Assembly (NCBI GenBank): GCA_964388665.1
Contig: CAYMBJ010000018.1
Span: forward strand, 1-60,830
Direction of reading: 5' to 3'
DNA: 60,830 nt
Source: CALCCV01 sp964388665
Lineage (GTDB): Bacteria; Bdellovibrionota; Bdellovibrionia; Bdellovibrionales; Bdellovibrionaceae
The translations under genes and the position numbers were made by a program. Under the pieces are notes generated by a model. The model was not told the origin of the DNA. It saw only the letters and a list, made by a program, of their open reading frames with translations, and made no database searches. Within the stretch, counting starts at the first letter, position 1. Every line of letters begins with the position of its first letter. Positions 35,713 through 44,812 of this stretch are shown here, one piece after another.

Positions 35713-37335
35713 CTATTTGCCCTTTGTCTTCTTAGACAGGCGACGCAAAATCTTTGCGAAGGATTCGCCATACTCAGGAACAGCAAATCTGTAGCTAAGA
35801 TACAAATAAACACTGGCTGCAGCGCTACCGAAAACGAACAAATACACGATGCGCAAGTACCAGACCATGGACGCCGAATAAAAAGATTCTGCAATCACCA
35901 ACAGCAACAGCATGGCCGCACCCGGAATGAGCATTCCTTTCAGTTTGTGAAGGAGACGTGACAACTCGAGAGGCATAATGAACCGAGAAAAGCCTCGCCA
36001 AAGAAGAGTGAAGTTGATCAGGCCAGATAAAAATGTCGAAAAGACCAATCCACCCAAGCCAAACGCAGCCATCAACTTGGGAGCAAGCAGAATGTGCGCA
36101 ATGAAGGCGCCCGCCGAAGCCACCGCCGGAAACCAAGTGATTTTCGCCGAATAGTAGGCCGTGACAAAGATTCTCGTAAAGCCTGCCGAAATCAAAATGA
36201 AGGCATAGATCCGCACCACTCCAGCAGTTGCCAATGCATCAGATAGAGTGAATTGTCCATACTGAAACAGCGTCTGCACGATTGGCAGGGCAAAAATGTA
36301 GAGCGTTAGAGCACAAGGAAACATCAAATAGAAAGCCACGCTCATGCTTGATATGATTTGCTCCTGATACTCCTCATTTCTTTTTGACGAGATCAACAAA
36401 GACAACTGTGGCAACAGCGCGGTTCCTATGCTGACCGCCACCAAAGACAATGGCAATTCCAATAAACGATCAGCCCAATTGATGTAACTGGGGCTTCCCT
36501 CTGGCAAGCTACTGACAAAATAGCCATTCACAACACTAGAGAGTTGCATCAACCCTGTGCCCAACATTCCGGGAAGCATATTCAACACCACTCTGCGAGA
36601 CGGCCCCCACGCGATTTTCAGCGTAAAGTGAGGCAAAAGTCCGCGCCGCCGCAACGGCGGAATGAGAACCATCACCTGCATCAAGCCACCGACCAGAACC
36701 CCCCAACACAAAATCTCCCCTCGCACGGGTAGCCAATGCTGCGGTATTAAGGTGGAAACTATCATGGCGATATTAAAGAAGGTCGGAGCAATTGCAGGCC
36801 AAAAGAATTCGTTAGCGGCATTGAGAAGCGCCATAAACAGAGCAAAGATCGACATTAAAAAAATAAAAGAAAACATCACTTTGGCGTAATAGACAGTTCG
36901 CAAAAATTTCTCATGGTCGGCCTGGTAGCTCTGCTCAACCAGCAGAGCTACCATTTCACCGCTAAAGAGTATGCCTGCTGCAGTAAATACAATTAAAAAC
37001 AAAAACACCATCGTAAAAAATCCCGAAGAAAATTTTCGAGCATTCTCTTCGCTCTGGGTCTGCTCATGTACAAAGATCGGTAAAAAATTGACCGCCAGGG
37101 AACCTTCACCCAAGAGACGTCGAAAAAGATTGGGGATCTTCCATGCCAAAGTCCAAGCATCGGTTATTTCTCTTGTGAACAAAGTCGCAAAGAGCTGCTC
37201 CCGAACCAGACCAAGCACTCGGCTCATCGATGTGCCAAAGGACATTTTTAATGCATTTTTTAGAACAGATCCTCCCCCTGTTGAAGCCACAAGAGGCGGC
37301 TTTGATGGTGGTGGACGACTGGAAGTGTCTGACAT
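35713..37335 (-). CDS. murJ: Lipid II flippase MurJ
   Basis: 540-residue MATE-like inner-membrane protein with about 14 hydrophobic segments. The N-terminal SRVLGLVREQLFATLF, TDAWTLAWKIPNLFRRLLGEGSLAVNFLPIFV is the MurJ signature. It carries lipid II to the periplasm for peptidoglycan synthesis. The N-terminus has a proline/serine-rich 20-residue extension. Immediately upstream of rarA with no gap. Confidence 0.95.
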   Translation of the reverse strand: MSDTSSRPPPSKPPLVASTGGGSVLKNALKMSFGTSMSRVLGLVREQLFATLFTREITDAWTLAWKIPNLFRRLLGEGSLAVNFLPIFVHEQTQSEENARKFSSGFFTMVFLFLIVFTAAGILFSGEMVALLVEQSYQADHEKFLRTVYYAKVMFSFIFLMSIFALFMALLNAANEFFWPAIAPTFFNIAMIVSTLIPQHWLPVRGEILCWGVLVGGLMQVMVLIPPLRRRGLLPHFTLKIAWGPSRRVVLNMLPGMLGTGLMQLSSVVNGYFVSSLPEGSPSYINWADRLLELPLSLVAVSIGTALLPQLSLLISSKRNEEYQEQIISSMSVAFYLMFPCALTLYIFALPIVQTLFQYGQFTLSDALATAGVVRIYAFILISAGFTRIFVTAYYSAKITWFPAVASAGAFIAHILLAPKLMAAFGLGGLVFSTFLSGLINFTLLWRGFSRFIMPLELSRLLHKLKGMLIPGAAMLLLLVIAESFYSASMVWYLRIVYLFVFGSAAASVYLYLSYRFAVPEYGESFAKILRRLSKKTKGK

Positions 37336-37525
37336 GATTTATGTATCATTTCTATTCAGTATTGAGTCAATGGATCTTCGTCGCATATCTAAAATTTTAA
37401 GTCCTGGTTTCAGGCCCTTAGCAGGAAGAGCCTCTATTTGTTTGAGCCCCCTGCGAGAAACCCTTAAAATAACTTATCAAAGAAAATGCAGTCAAAAGTG
37501 ATTCTTTTACTCGGTGAGGCCATCT

Positions 37526-38632
37526 ATGAAGCAATGGGTACAAAAACTAGTCAGTCAATTGGATTACGGTTGGGGAAAAAACCACCACGGAGACTCCGGC
37601 ACGTCGCAGGTGGAGCTTTCAGAAGACCGTGCCACACTTCTCTATATTATTGATATTTACAATAAAAATCTGGTGGAAATCTCCACTCATCCAGTGCGCA
37701 GGGTGCGAGAAATCATGGATGAATTTACCAGAGAATTGGTCAACCCCGATAAAGAGCGCACTGAAAAAGTCCTGTTTCGCCTCCGTCAATTCATTTCTAG
37801 CTATCGCGTGAGTGAATACACTTACATTCGTAAAACCTTCGATGACTTTAAGAGCATTCTGTGGGACTTTGTCGATCAGCTGGCTGAAGATTTTAAAAAT
37901 GACGAAGCGGAGTCAGCAATCATTAAAGAGAACTTGGATCAACTGCGTGAAGCTGTTGAGGCCGACTCTATAGACGAATTGCGCCAGAAGTCTCGAGAAT
38001 TTATTGATTTCTACATCGAAACTCAAAGTCGCAAAGAGTCTTCTCGAGATCAAAAAATGACTTCCATCAAAAAGAATCTGACATTTGTCAAAAAGCAGCT
38101 TGTCGAGGCTAACCGGAGCATGCGCGAAGATCACCTGACCCACGCCTTCAATCGCAAGAGCTTTGATGAGCAAATCAAACAGATTGCCAAGCTTGCTCCT
38201 CTGTCTGCACTCCCACCTTCTTTAATTATATTGGACATTGATTTCTTTAAAAAGATCAACGACAACTTTGGCCACGACGTTGGCGACTTCGTCCTCAAAG
38301 AATGCGTAAAACTGCTCCACGGTTCATTTAATCGCGAAACCGACTTTGTCGCCCGCATTGGCGGCGAGGAGTTTGCGGTGGTACTTCCAGATCATCCTAT
38401 TGAGCTCGCGGCAATGAGAGCCAATGAGGCCATGGATAGAATCCGCAAAGAGGTCTTTATTCAAAATGACAAAGAGCTTCGGTTCACCGTTTCGATGGGC
38501 ATATCCCAGCTTGGCAAGGGCGAAACCACTTCAAGCTGGCTAAAGCGAGCCGACTTGGCCCTCTACAATTCCAAGAACACTGGGCGAAATAAAGTGAGTC
38601 TTGCAGAAAAGCCACAAGGGGAAGCTGCCTAA
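37526..38632 (+). CDS. GGDEF diguanylate cyclase
   Basis: 368 residues from the ATG at 37526, with a GGTGAGG box upstream; an earlier GTG start at 37514 is less likely. A helical N-terminal half (about 1-190, predicted coiled-coil rich, charged, no membrane segment) precedes the GGDEF domain. The active motif is GGEEF, with RETD five residues before it as an intact inhibition site. Makes cyclic di-GMP. The function of the helical domain is unknown. Confidence 0.92.
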   Translation: MKQWVQKLVSQLDYGWGKNHHGDSGTSQVELSEDRATLLYIIDIYNKNLVEISTHPVRRVREIMDEFTRELVNPDKERTEKVLFRLRQFISSYRVSEYTYIRKTFDDFKSILWDFVDQLAEDFKNDEAESAIIKENLDQLREAVEADSIDELRQKSREFIDFYIETQSRKESSRDQKMTSIKKNLTFVKKQLVEANRSMREDHLTHAFNRKSFDEQIKQIAKLAPLSALPPSLIILDIDFFKKINDNFGHDVGDFVLKECVKLLHGSFNRETDFVARIGGEEFAVVLPDHPIELAAMRANEAMDRIRKEVFIQNDKELRFTVSMGISQLGKGETTSSWLKRADLALYNSKNTGRNKVSLAEKPQGEAA

Positions 38633-38712
38633 AAGTTTGTCTGGACTGCCTAATTTTTTTTTGACAGGGTCGCAGGTCTAACAGCACTGTCATCTCATTT
38701 TGCAACTGCAAG

Positions 38713-38730
38713 ATTTTGACATGTCAAAAT
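38713..38730. promoter_or_regulatory. 18-bp perfect palindrome, candidate operator
   Basis: attttgacatgtcaaaat is its own reverse complement, located 50 nt before the RHS-like gene ATG. It contains TTGACA-like and TGTCAA half-sites. A dimeric regulator's binding site is the simplest explanation, but the regulator is not identified. Confidence 0.45.
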
Positions 38731-38779
38731 GATCTGAAGCCATCAGCGCTTGGCTTCGAGTTTGCTATGACCTCATTCC

Positions 38780-39916
38780 ATGGGGAAGCAAACAATATCA
38801 TTAACAGTTGCAATGGTCTTTTTTAATCTTTGTCGGTCGCAAGCCGCCATCGATGTGATCAATGGCAGTTACCAAACTCAAGTTACGGTGTTGTCGACAC
38901 CGCAAGATCACATTGGCGCTCACTACTCAAGTCGTCGCCTCTATACGGGAATCATGGGTCCCGGATGGTGCACCGACATAGAATACTATCTAAATTTTGC
39001 ACCAACGAATAAATTCCAAAAGGCATGGTTAAAGTCAGGACCGCCGCTACTATCGGTACTGACTCAAAGTACAGAGCTTCTTCTGATCAAATGCGATAAA
39101 ATTGTCAGCCGTTTCCCAATTGTAAATAAATCCAAGGAATGGATAAAAAAATTCTCTCAAGGACGAGAGACTCTTTTTTCAATAAACCCAGAAGTCGACG
39201 CCCGCGAAGCCTCACAAAGAGATTTGCGTCATCAGATCAAGATAAGATTTAAGAATGGATCTTTTGCTATCTCGGACGAGAACGGGATTCAAACGTATCG
39301 TTTTGACGAGCGTGGTTGGCCATTGGAAATCAGTGACGGTGAAACAAAAGTCAGTTTCGCTCTATCGCTGAACCAACAGTGGCAGGTCAAAACAAGACAG
39401 GGCCACCTCTTTGTCAGCGGAAGCCCACTGCGTCTTCAGTTTGTTCAATATGGTGAACTCTCACTACGTACTTTTTCTTACACTAAATCGGGAAACTTGC
39501 AAAAAATAATACAAGGCTCGTCCACTTTGCTATGGCAGTTTGATAGGGACGACAATCTTATCAGGTCTTGGAATCAGCGAGGTCAAAGCTCAACAATTTC
39601 TTACGATCGCAATCTAGATGTGGTGACTTCCGTGGCTCGTTCCGACGGGTGCAAAATTCAAGTTCAATATGCAGCCCCTAAAGATTCTAGCGCTTGGAAT
39701 CGGCGCATCGAAAAGCACTGTCCCGACGAAATCAAAAAGGTCATCGAAGTTCTGGTTGAGCTGACAACCTTGCCAAACGGAGAGATTCGCGCCAATCAAA
39801 TTGAACTGAACTCTCCGTCTTGGAGCTCAGCCTATACGCTAGCAATTGACTCTGGCTCGGGTCGCATAAGTCAACTGCGCCAGAATCCAAGTATTTTAAA
39901 AGAGGGGGCATTATGA
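38780..39916 (+). CDS. Secreted RHS/YD-repeat-like protein
   Basis: 378 residues. A signal peptide (about 1-23) ends near SQAAID. The mature protein begins with DVINGSYQTQVTVLS and HYSSRRLYTGIMGPGWC, the entry sequence of RHS/DUF6531-type proteins. YD-like repeats follow: YRFDERGWPLEISDGE, FSYTKSGNLQKI, WQFDRDDNLIRSWNQRGQ, ISYDRNLDVVTS. It lacks the long RHS cage and has no polymorphic toxin domain. It overlaps the subtilase by 4 nt (ATGA). This pair may be a secreted protease with a shielding or targeting partner; that is inference. Confidence 0.78.
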   Translation: MGKQTISLTVAMVFFNLCRSQAAIDVINGSYQTQVTVLSTPQDHIGAHYSSRRLYTGIMGPGWCTDIEYYLNFAPTNKFQKAWLKSGPPLLSVLTQSTELLLIKCDKIVSRFPIVNKSKEWIKKFSQGRETLFSINPEVDAREASQRDLRHQIKIRFKNGSFAISDENGIQTYRFDERGWPLEISDGETKVSFALSLNQQWQVKTRQGHLFVSGSPLRLQFVQYGELSLRTFSYTKSGNLQKIIQGSSTLLWQFDRDDNLIRSWNQRGQSSTISYDRNLDVVTSVARSDGCKIQVQYAAPKDSSAWNRRIEKHCPDEIKKVIEVLVELTTLPNGEIRANQIELNSPSWSSAYTLAIDSGSGRISQLRQNPSILKEGAL

Positions 39917-41082
39917 AATTTTTGGTAATAGCCATGGTCTCAGTGTGGTTTAGTCTTTTTAGCGCTTCGGTGCGCGGGTATTTGCTGCTCAGCGCTGACG
40001 ACGTCAAGCTTGCACGCGACAACCCGAACTGCTGTCGCAATTCGGCTCCCTATGTCATTGCACTGATTGATACCGGGATTGATTGGAAAAATCCCGCGTT
40101 GAAAAAATATCTTTGGACCAATATGGGCGAAAGCGGATGGGATGAGTTTGGAAGGTCCAAAAGCGACAATGGAATTGATGACGATCACAATGGTTACGTC
40201 GACGACGTTCACGGCTGGAATTTTTTAGCAAACTCCAATGACATCAGTGACGATCAAGGGCATGGCACGCATGTGGCGGGAATACTGGCTCAGAAACTCG
40301 ATGAGTGGGTGCACTCAGGGGCGGATCTTTCCAGAGTAAAGTTAATGCCGCTGAAGTACTACCAGCGTCAGATGAACAGCACAGATCCTCTCCAAGCTAG
40401 CTTAGAGGCTTTGGCCTACGCTGCAAAGATGCACGTGTCCTTGATCAACTATTCCGGAGGTGGCTTTGAAGCAAGCCAAGTCGAAAAGCGCCTGTTGCAA
40501 ACCCTCAACCAGCTTGCCATTCCGGTGATCTCCGCGGCTGGAAACGAAAGTGCAAACATTGATAATCGACCTTACTTTCCCGCGGCCTATCGTCTCCCGA
40601 ATGTGCTTTCCGTCGGAGCCCTCAATGCCCAGAATGGCATTGCCGAATTCAGCAACTTTGGCGACTACAATCTCGATGTCTTTGCCCCGGGTGAATACAT
40701 CTCTTCTCACTTTCTCCAAGGCACTCGCGCCAAGATGTCCGGAACTTCGCAGGCGACCGCATACGCTTCGGCGATGGTTGCGAGTCTCATGATTCGCCAC
40801 CCAGATCTTAGCTTTTCAGATATCAAGCTTCTCTTACAGACGCCTTCTACAGATTCTGCAAAGGATCATGGCATTCCCAAGCGCCTTCCCGCCATGAAAA
40901 CTGTGATTGCAAAAAGAGGCGACAATATCTCGGGGGAGTGGCGCAAACTCTCTAATCGACCTGAACTTTTTATTGATACTGATGGATTTAGTCTCTCTCC
41001 GAGCCAGGATGGCGAGGAAAAGCCTGCGAGCCAGCAAGTGAGCGAGATGGGCGCGAACTTGCTGTACGCAGAGCGTAGGTAA
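39913..41082 (+). CDS. Secreted subtilisin-like serine protease (S8)
   Basis: 389 residues with a signal peptide (1-20). Triad D53 (LIDTGID), H117 (GHGTHVAG) and S279 (SGTSQAT), with oxyanion N211 (SAAGNES), all intact. A calcium-type insert (DNGIDDDHNGYVDD) lies between D and H. The C-terminal 70 residues are variable. It has no obvious long propeptide between the signal and the protease, so folding help might come from the RHS-like neighbour, which is coupled by ATGA overlap. Confidence 0.9.
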   Translation: MKFLVIAMVSVWFSLFSASVRGYLLLSADDVKLARDNPNCCRNSAPYVIALIDTGIDWKNPALKKYLWTNMGESGWDEFGRSKSDNGIDDDHNGYVDDVHGWNFLANSNDISDDQGHGTHVAGILAQKLDEWVHSGADLSRVKLMPLKYYQRQMNSTDPLQASLEALAYAAKMHVSLINYSGGGFEASQVEKRLLQTLNQLAIPVISAAGNESANIDNRPYFPAAYRLPNVLSVGALNAQNGIAEFSNFGDYNLDVFAPGEYISSHFLQGTRAKMSGTSQATAYASAMVASLMIRHPDLSFSDIKLLLQTPSTDSAKDHGIPKRLPAMKTVIAKRGDNISGEWRKLSNRPELFIDTDGFSLSPSQDGEEKPASQQVSEMGANLLYAERR

Positions 41083-41207
41083 TACCAATTTCGATTCAAG
41101 TTAAGACCTTTGTTGGCTGCATCCATCGCCGCTTGCGACGTGCCAAGAGCACGCCTCGGCGTCTCTGGTCTTGCCGCCTCGGTCTAAACTTGACTTGAAA
41201 TTGGTAT
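41082..41207. mobile_element. 126-bp element with 27-bp terminal inverted repeats (MITE-like)
   Basis: Ends 41082-41108 and 41181-41207 are inverted copies matching at 24 of 27 positions, starting with ataccaatttc. The interior (about 72 bp) is GC-rich. It begins at the last base of the subtilase stop codon. No coding sequence inside. The size and ends resemble a non-autonomous transposable element, but copy number is not known from this window. Confidence 0.55.
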
Positions 41208-41220
41208 ATTTGGGGTGGCC

Positions 41221-41254
41221 GGCGGGGCTGGCAAACGGAATTGCCAACCCCGCC
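41221..41254. terminator. GC-rich hairpin followed by T-rich run
   Basis: 13-bp stem 41221-41233 with 41242-41254 (one C/A mismatch), 8-nt loop, followed by aattttct. Placed after the subtilase operon and just before the next gene; a likely terminator. Confidence 0.5.
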
Positions 41255-41275
41255 AATTTTCTATAGAACCCTGGG

Positions 41276-41980
41276 ATGGCCCATTTGATCTGTTTCCCCT
41301 TGCCTCTTGAATTCGATTTGTTTGTCGCAGAAATTGAAGCACTGACTGGCACCGCCGTTCAGCGTTCGCTGCCAAATATCAGATTAAGAAAATCTGCGCG
41401 CTGGCTTTGGCAAAATAAACAGTACTACTTTGTCAATTCAGGTCACGGCAAGGTCAACACAGCCATCGGCACAACACATTCTCTTCAGACTCTACCTGAT
41501 ATTTCTCACGCCTTTCTTTTTGGATCATGTGGAGCAGTTATGGACTTAAATGTCCTTGACGTTCTGATCGCCAGCGAAGTGATCGAACACGACTATAAGG
41601 TCAAGTTTGCTTCACTCCCTACGCCTTCGTTCCAAGGTAACATTGACCTCATCAAAATTTTCCAAAAAACGATCGCAGAGATGGCGATCAAACACAGAGT
41701 GGGGCGCCTAGCCAGCGGTGACGAGGACATTCTCGACAGCGAGAGGCGCAGTTGGCTACGAGACACCTTTGCCCCTCTGGGGGTGGCTTGGGAAGGCGCA
41801 GGGTTTGCAAAGGCCGCTGCATTTTTTAATATTCCTGCCCTCGAAATGCGCGTCGTGACTGATGATAGTGACGCCGGGCCAAGCACGGACTTTAAATCGA
41901 ATTTATGCCTAGGAATGAAGATCCTTGCTAAAGCCTTAGTCGAGAGTCACAACATCGAGAGTCGCAAAAAATTGGGCTGA
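41276..41980 (+). CDS. MTA/SAH nucleosidase or nucleoside phosphorylase-family protein
   Basis: 234 residues. The pattern matches the PNP/UDP phosphorylase-1 superfamily: SGHGKVNTAIGTTHSL, GSCGAV, SGDEDIL, and near the end AKAAAFFNIPALEMRVVTDDSD, where the aspartate and glutamate hold the base and ribose. A split between nucleosidase (5'-methylthioadenosine/SAH) and phosphorylase (including futalosine type) cannot be decided by eye. It follows a hairpin and a small repeat element and has its own start region. Confidence 0.75.
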   Translation: MAHLICFPLPLEFDLFVAEIEALTGTAVQRSLPNIRLRKSARWLWQNKQYYFVNSGHGKVNTAIGTTHSLQTLPDISHAFLFGSCGAVMDLNVLDVLIASEVIEHDYKVKFASLPTPSFQGNIDLIKIFQKTIAEMAIKHRVGRLASGDEDILDSERRSWLRDTFAPLGVAWEGAGFAKAAAFFNIPALEMRVVTDDSDAGPSTDFKSNLCLGMKILAKALVESHNIESRKKLG

Positions 41981-42041
41981 AGCAGCAAGCCGACATTGAT
42001 GGACTGGGCAATATTTAGATTCACCAATAATCAATAAATTC

Positions 42042-42476
42042 TCAACGGACCTTTTGCCTCAATGCCTTTGTCTTCCCAGCTCGCGTTTTAGAATCCAATC
42101 GACGACGCTGTGAATTCTTGGTTGGTTTGGTTTTTTTTCGAATTTTGGGAACAAAAAGTGCGGCCTCCAAAACATTCACCAACTTTTGCAGAGCTTCATT
42201 GCGATTTTGCAACCAGCTGCGCTCCGTTTGCGATTTTATAAGCAGATCACCCTCCTTAGTCAGTCGAGCAGACAGCTTTTGCAGAAGCATATTCTTTTCA
42301 TACTCACTAAAAGATTCGGTAGCTACCACATTAAATCGAAGCAACACGGCGGTCGCCGTTTTTTGAACATTCTGGCCCCCTGGACCACTTGCCAAGTGCG
42401 AAGAGAACTCAAGTTCCTTTAGGTTCCGCTCTTTACCTTTGACAACAAAGCTCAACTCTTCAGATTTTTTTTTCAC
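42042..42476 (-). CDS. arfB: Alternative ribosome-rescue factor ArfB (YaeJ-like)
   Basis: 144 residues. Release-factor-type GGQ at 33-35 in SGPGGQNVQKTAT, and the basic C-terminal tail KKTKPTKNSQRRRLDSK onwards, which enters the empty mRNA channel. LRF and SFSEYEK match the RF-1 domain core. Rescues ribosomes stalled on truncated mRNAs by hydrolysing peptidyl-tRNA. It lacks the codon-recognition domains of RF1/RF2. Confidence 0.92.
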   Translation of the reverse strand: MKKKSEELSFVVKGKERNLKELEFSSHLASGPGGQNVQKTATAVLLRFNVVATESFSEYEKNMLLQKLSARLTKEGDLLIKSQTERSWLQNRNEALQKLVNVLEAALFVPKIRKKTKPTKNSQRRRLDSKTRAGKTKALRQKVR

Positions 42477-42497
42477 TTGAGCCTCGCTCTGTCTTAA

Positions 42498-44114
42498 TTA
42501 GTATGACTTTTTAGTTAAGTAATAGTCCCAGGTGCCTTCGATCACATTGAGCCTATTCTTATGTAGCTCAAACACCTTTGTAGAAATGGCACGCAAAAAG
42601 TAGCGATCATGGCTAACAATAATGACAGTTCCATCAAAATCCAATATCGCCCGCAACAGCACTTCACGAGAATTGATGTCCAGATGGTTGGTGGGCTCAT
42701 CCAAAACCAAAAAGTTCAGCGGCTTTGCCAGCAGAGTTGCCAAAACCAAGCGGCTCTTCTCGCCCCCGGAGAGAACTGAAATCTTTTTATTGACGTCATC
42801 GCCTGAAAATTTAAAAGCGCCGAGCAAATTGCGAATGTATCCTAGCGAAGAATCTGGAATGCGACTGTGCACTTCGTCCAACAGTGTCGCCTTTGGATCT
42901 AATACATCCATTGAATTTTGACTAAAATAGCCCAGTTCAATACTGGGTCCCAAGCTCAAAGTCCCTGAGGTGGCCTCTGTCAGTCCGGCAATGATTTTGA
43001 GTAGCGTGGATTTCCCAGCTCCATTGACTCCGACCAAAGCCACCCGATCCTGGCGCTTGACCAACCCATCGGCATCCGCAAATACCAACTTCTCTTTGCC
43101 CTCTTCCGTCGTCCACACTTTGCCCAATCCCGCAAACTTGACCACCTCATCTCCACCTCGCGGAGTAGTTGGCCAGACAAATTTTATTTCTGCTTCTTCT
43201 GGCGGAATTTCTATTCGTTCAATCTTCTCTATCTTTTTGACCCGCGACTGCACCTGCGCCGCATGCGAGGCGCGCGCGGCAAATCGAGCTATAAACTCCT
43301 CTTCTTTAGCGAGCATCTCTTCTTGACGCCGCGAGGCCGCAATCAATTGCTCCAAGCGAACTTGTCGCTCCCGCTCATAAAAGTCATAGTTGCCCGAGTA
43401 GGTGGTGATGGTTTGATGCGCTACTTCGACTATTTTTGAAACCAGGCGATTCATGAACTCTCGATCATGGCTGGTCATCATGATAGCGCCTGAGTATTCG
43501 TTCAACCACGTTTCAAGCCATTGAATGGACTCAAGATCGAGATGGTTGGTCGGCTCATCCATCAGAAGGAGATCTGGCTTCAAAATCAAAACCTTTGCCA
43601 GAGCGATGCGCATTTTCCAACCACCGCTGAAGGTTTCTGTCATGCGATTGTAGTCATCAGGACCAATTCCCAGTCCAGTCAAGATCTCCGCCGCCCGAGA
43701 CTCCAAATCGTAGCCTCCCGCTCGTTCAAATTCGGACTGCAACTCGCCATACTCTTCAAGAATTTTGGTCATTTCGTCTTCGCTGAGATCCTCAGCGAGG
43801 CGAGCTTCAATTTCGCGCAAGCGCTCCTGCACGACCAAGGCATTGCCCACCGCCGACTTTACTTCTTCCAGCGCAGATCTTCCGCGCATATCTTCAATAT
43901 CTTGCTTAAAATATCCAATCACCGTGCGATCTGACTTGGAAACACTGCCGGAGTCGTAGCCTTCTTCATCAGTCACAATTCTAAAAATTGTCGTCTTGCC
44001 CGCGCCATTGGGCCCAACTAGACCAATCTTTTCGCCAGCATTGATTTGAAAGCTCGCCTTTTTATAAAGAACTCGAGGCCCGTACTGCTTGGTAATGTCC
44101 GTCAAATGCACCAT
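42498..44114 (-). CDS. ABC-F family ATPase
   Basis: 538 residues from the ATG at 44114 (MVHLTDITKQYG); the frame extends upstream but the extra 63 residues overlap the divergent gene and look unstructured. Two ATPase cassettes: Walker A GPNGAGKTT and GVNGAGKST, signatures FSGGWKMRI and LSGGEKSRLV, Walker B LLLMDEPTNHLDL and LVLDEPTNHLDI. The linker between them is charged and helical. No membrane segment, so it acts on ribosomes like EttA/Uup/YheS. Close to arfB and greB, a translation/transcription quality group. Confidence 0.92.
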   Translation of the reverse strand: MVHLTDITKQYGPRVLYKKASFQINAGEKIGLVGPNGAGKTTIFRIVTDEEGYDSGSVSKSDRTVIGYFKQDIEDMRGRSALEEVKSAVGNALVVQERLREIEARLAEDLSEDEMTKILEEYGELQSEFERAGGYDLESRAAEILTGLGIGPDDYNRMTETFSGGWKMRIALAKVLILKPDLLLMDEPTNHLDLESIQWLETWLNEYSGAIMMTSHDREFMNRLVSKIVEVAHQTITTYSGNYDFYERERQVRLEQLIAASRRQEEMLAKEEEFIARFAARASHAAQVQSRVKKIEKIERIEIPPEEAEIKFVWPTTPRGGDEVVKFAGLGKVWTTEEGKEKLVFADADGLVKRQDRVALVGVNGAGKSTLLKIIAGLTEATSGTLSLGPSIELGYFSQNSMDVLDPKATLLDEVHSRIPDSSLGYIRNLLGAFKFSGDDVNKKISVLSGGEKSRLVLATLLAKPLNFLVLDEPTNHLDINSREVLLRAILDFDGTVIIVSHDRYFLRAISTKVFELHKNRLNVIEGTWDYYLTKKSY

Positions 44115-44206
44115 AGGCGCATTCTGCAAAATCCCATCAAAAGAATCAATGGCAAAAGCGCCAAGACTGGCTAAAATACTAAGGGGAGTCTTTAGAGGAG
44201 CAGAAC

Positions 44207-44812
44207 ATGAGAAAAAAAAATGTCTTGGTTTCAGTAATTCACAAAATTCTTTGTTTGATCTTTCTCGCGAGTCTATTGGCTTGCGCCCAGTTCCCGCAGC
44301 CAAGCAATCAGGTGCGCCAGCTTGCTACTGCTCTTGCTGACCAAGATCTGATGGGAATGGAGATTCTGGCGCCATGTAATGAAAAATTCTACCGGGCCAA
44401 AATTACAATCGATAATGCCAAGGCAAGCCAGGTTGGGTTTGCCTATTTGAACTCAGCCTATAACGAGTCTTGCGAACGTACACCACTAGCAAAGAGTGAA
44501 ATCATCCCTTTCCACAGCCGAGACAGTATTGATTTGCCCAATTCATTTTTTTATATTTTTAGCTTTTCAGCGACTCAAAACACGCTGAGCAAAAATGATC
44601 TTGTCAGCGCCCGTTGCCATTTTGACAATCTTCCCGCTAAAGTAATGGACATCTCCGCCACCTCAGAAAACGATATCTATCTGCAAGTCAAATTCTATGA
44701 AACCACGGATTTCAAGCTTGAAAACGATGCCGCCAATGGCGAATGCGGCGACATTGATGGCGGGTACATCTCTATCGATGACATAAAAATTATCAAAAAC
44801 AGCGGCTTATAA
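44207..44812 (+). CDS. Small lipoprotein of unknown function
   Basis: 201 residues with a lipobox LLAC (C26) after a hydrophobic stretch, so membrane-anchored. GGAG precedes the ATG by eight bases. A run of nine A falls at codons 2-4, a possible slippage site. The mature part is beta-rich with several Cys (five after C26) and acidic residues; no domain recognised. It converges with greB, 6 nt overlap. Divergent from the ABC-F gene. Confidence 0.75.
   Translation: MRKKNVLVSVIHKILCLIFLASLLACAQFPQPSNQVRQLATALADQDLMGMEILAPCNEKFYRAKITIDNAKASQVGFAYLNSAYNESCERTPLAKSEIIPFHSRDSIDLPNSFFYIFSFSATQNTLSKNDLVSARCHFDNLPAKVMDISATSENDIYLQVKFYETTDFKLENDAANGECGDIDGGYISIDDIKIIKNSGL

Noticed and set aside
44114..44303. 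N-terminal extension of the ABC-F gene
   Set aside because: Extra 63 residues overlap the divergent lipoprotein gene and lack family similarity; ATG at 44114 begins the conserved sequence.
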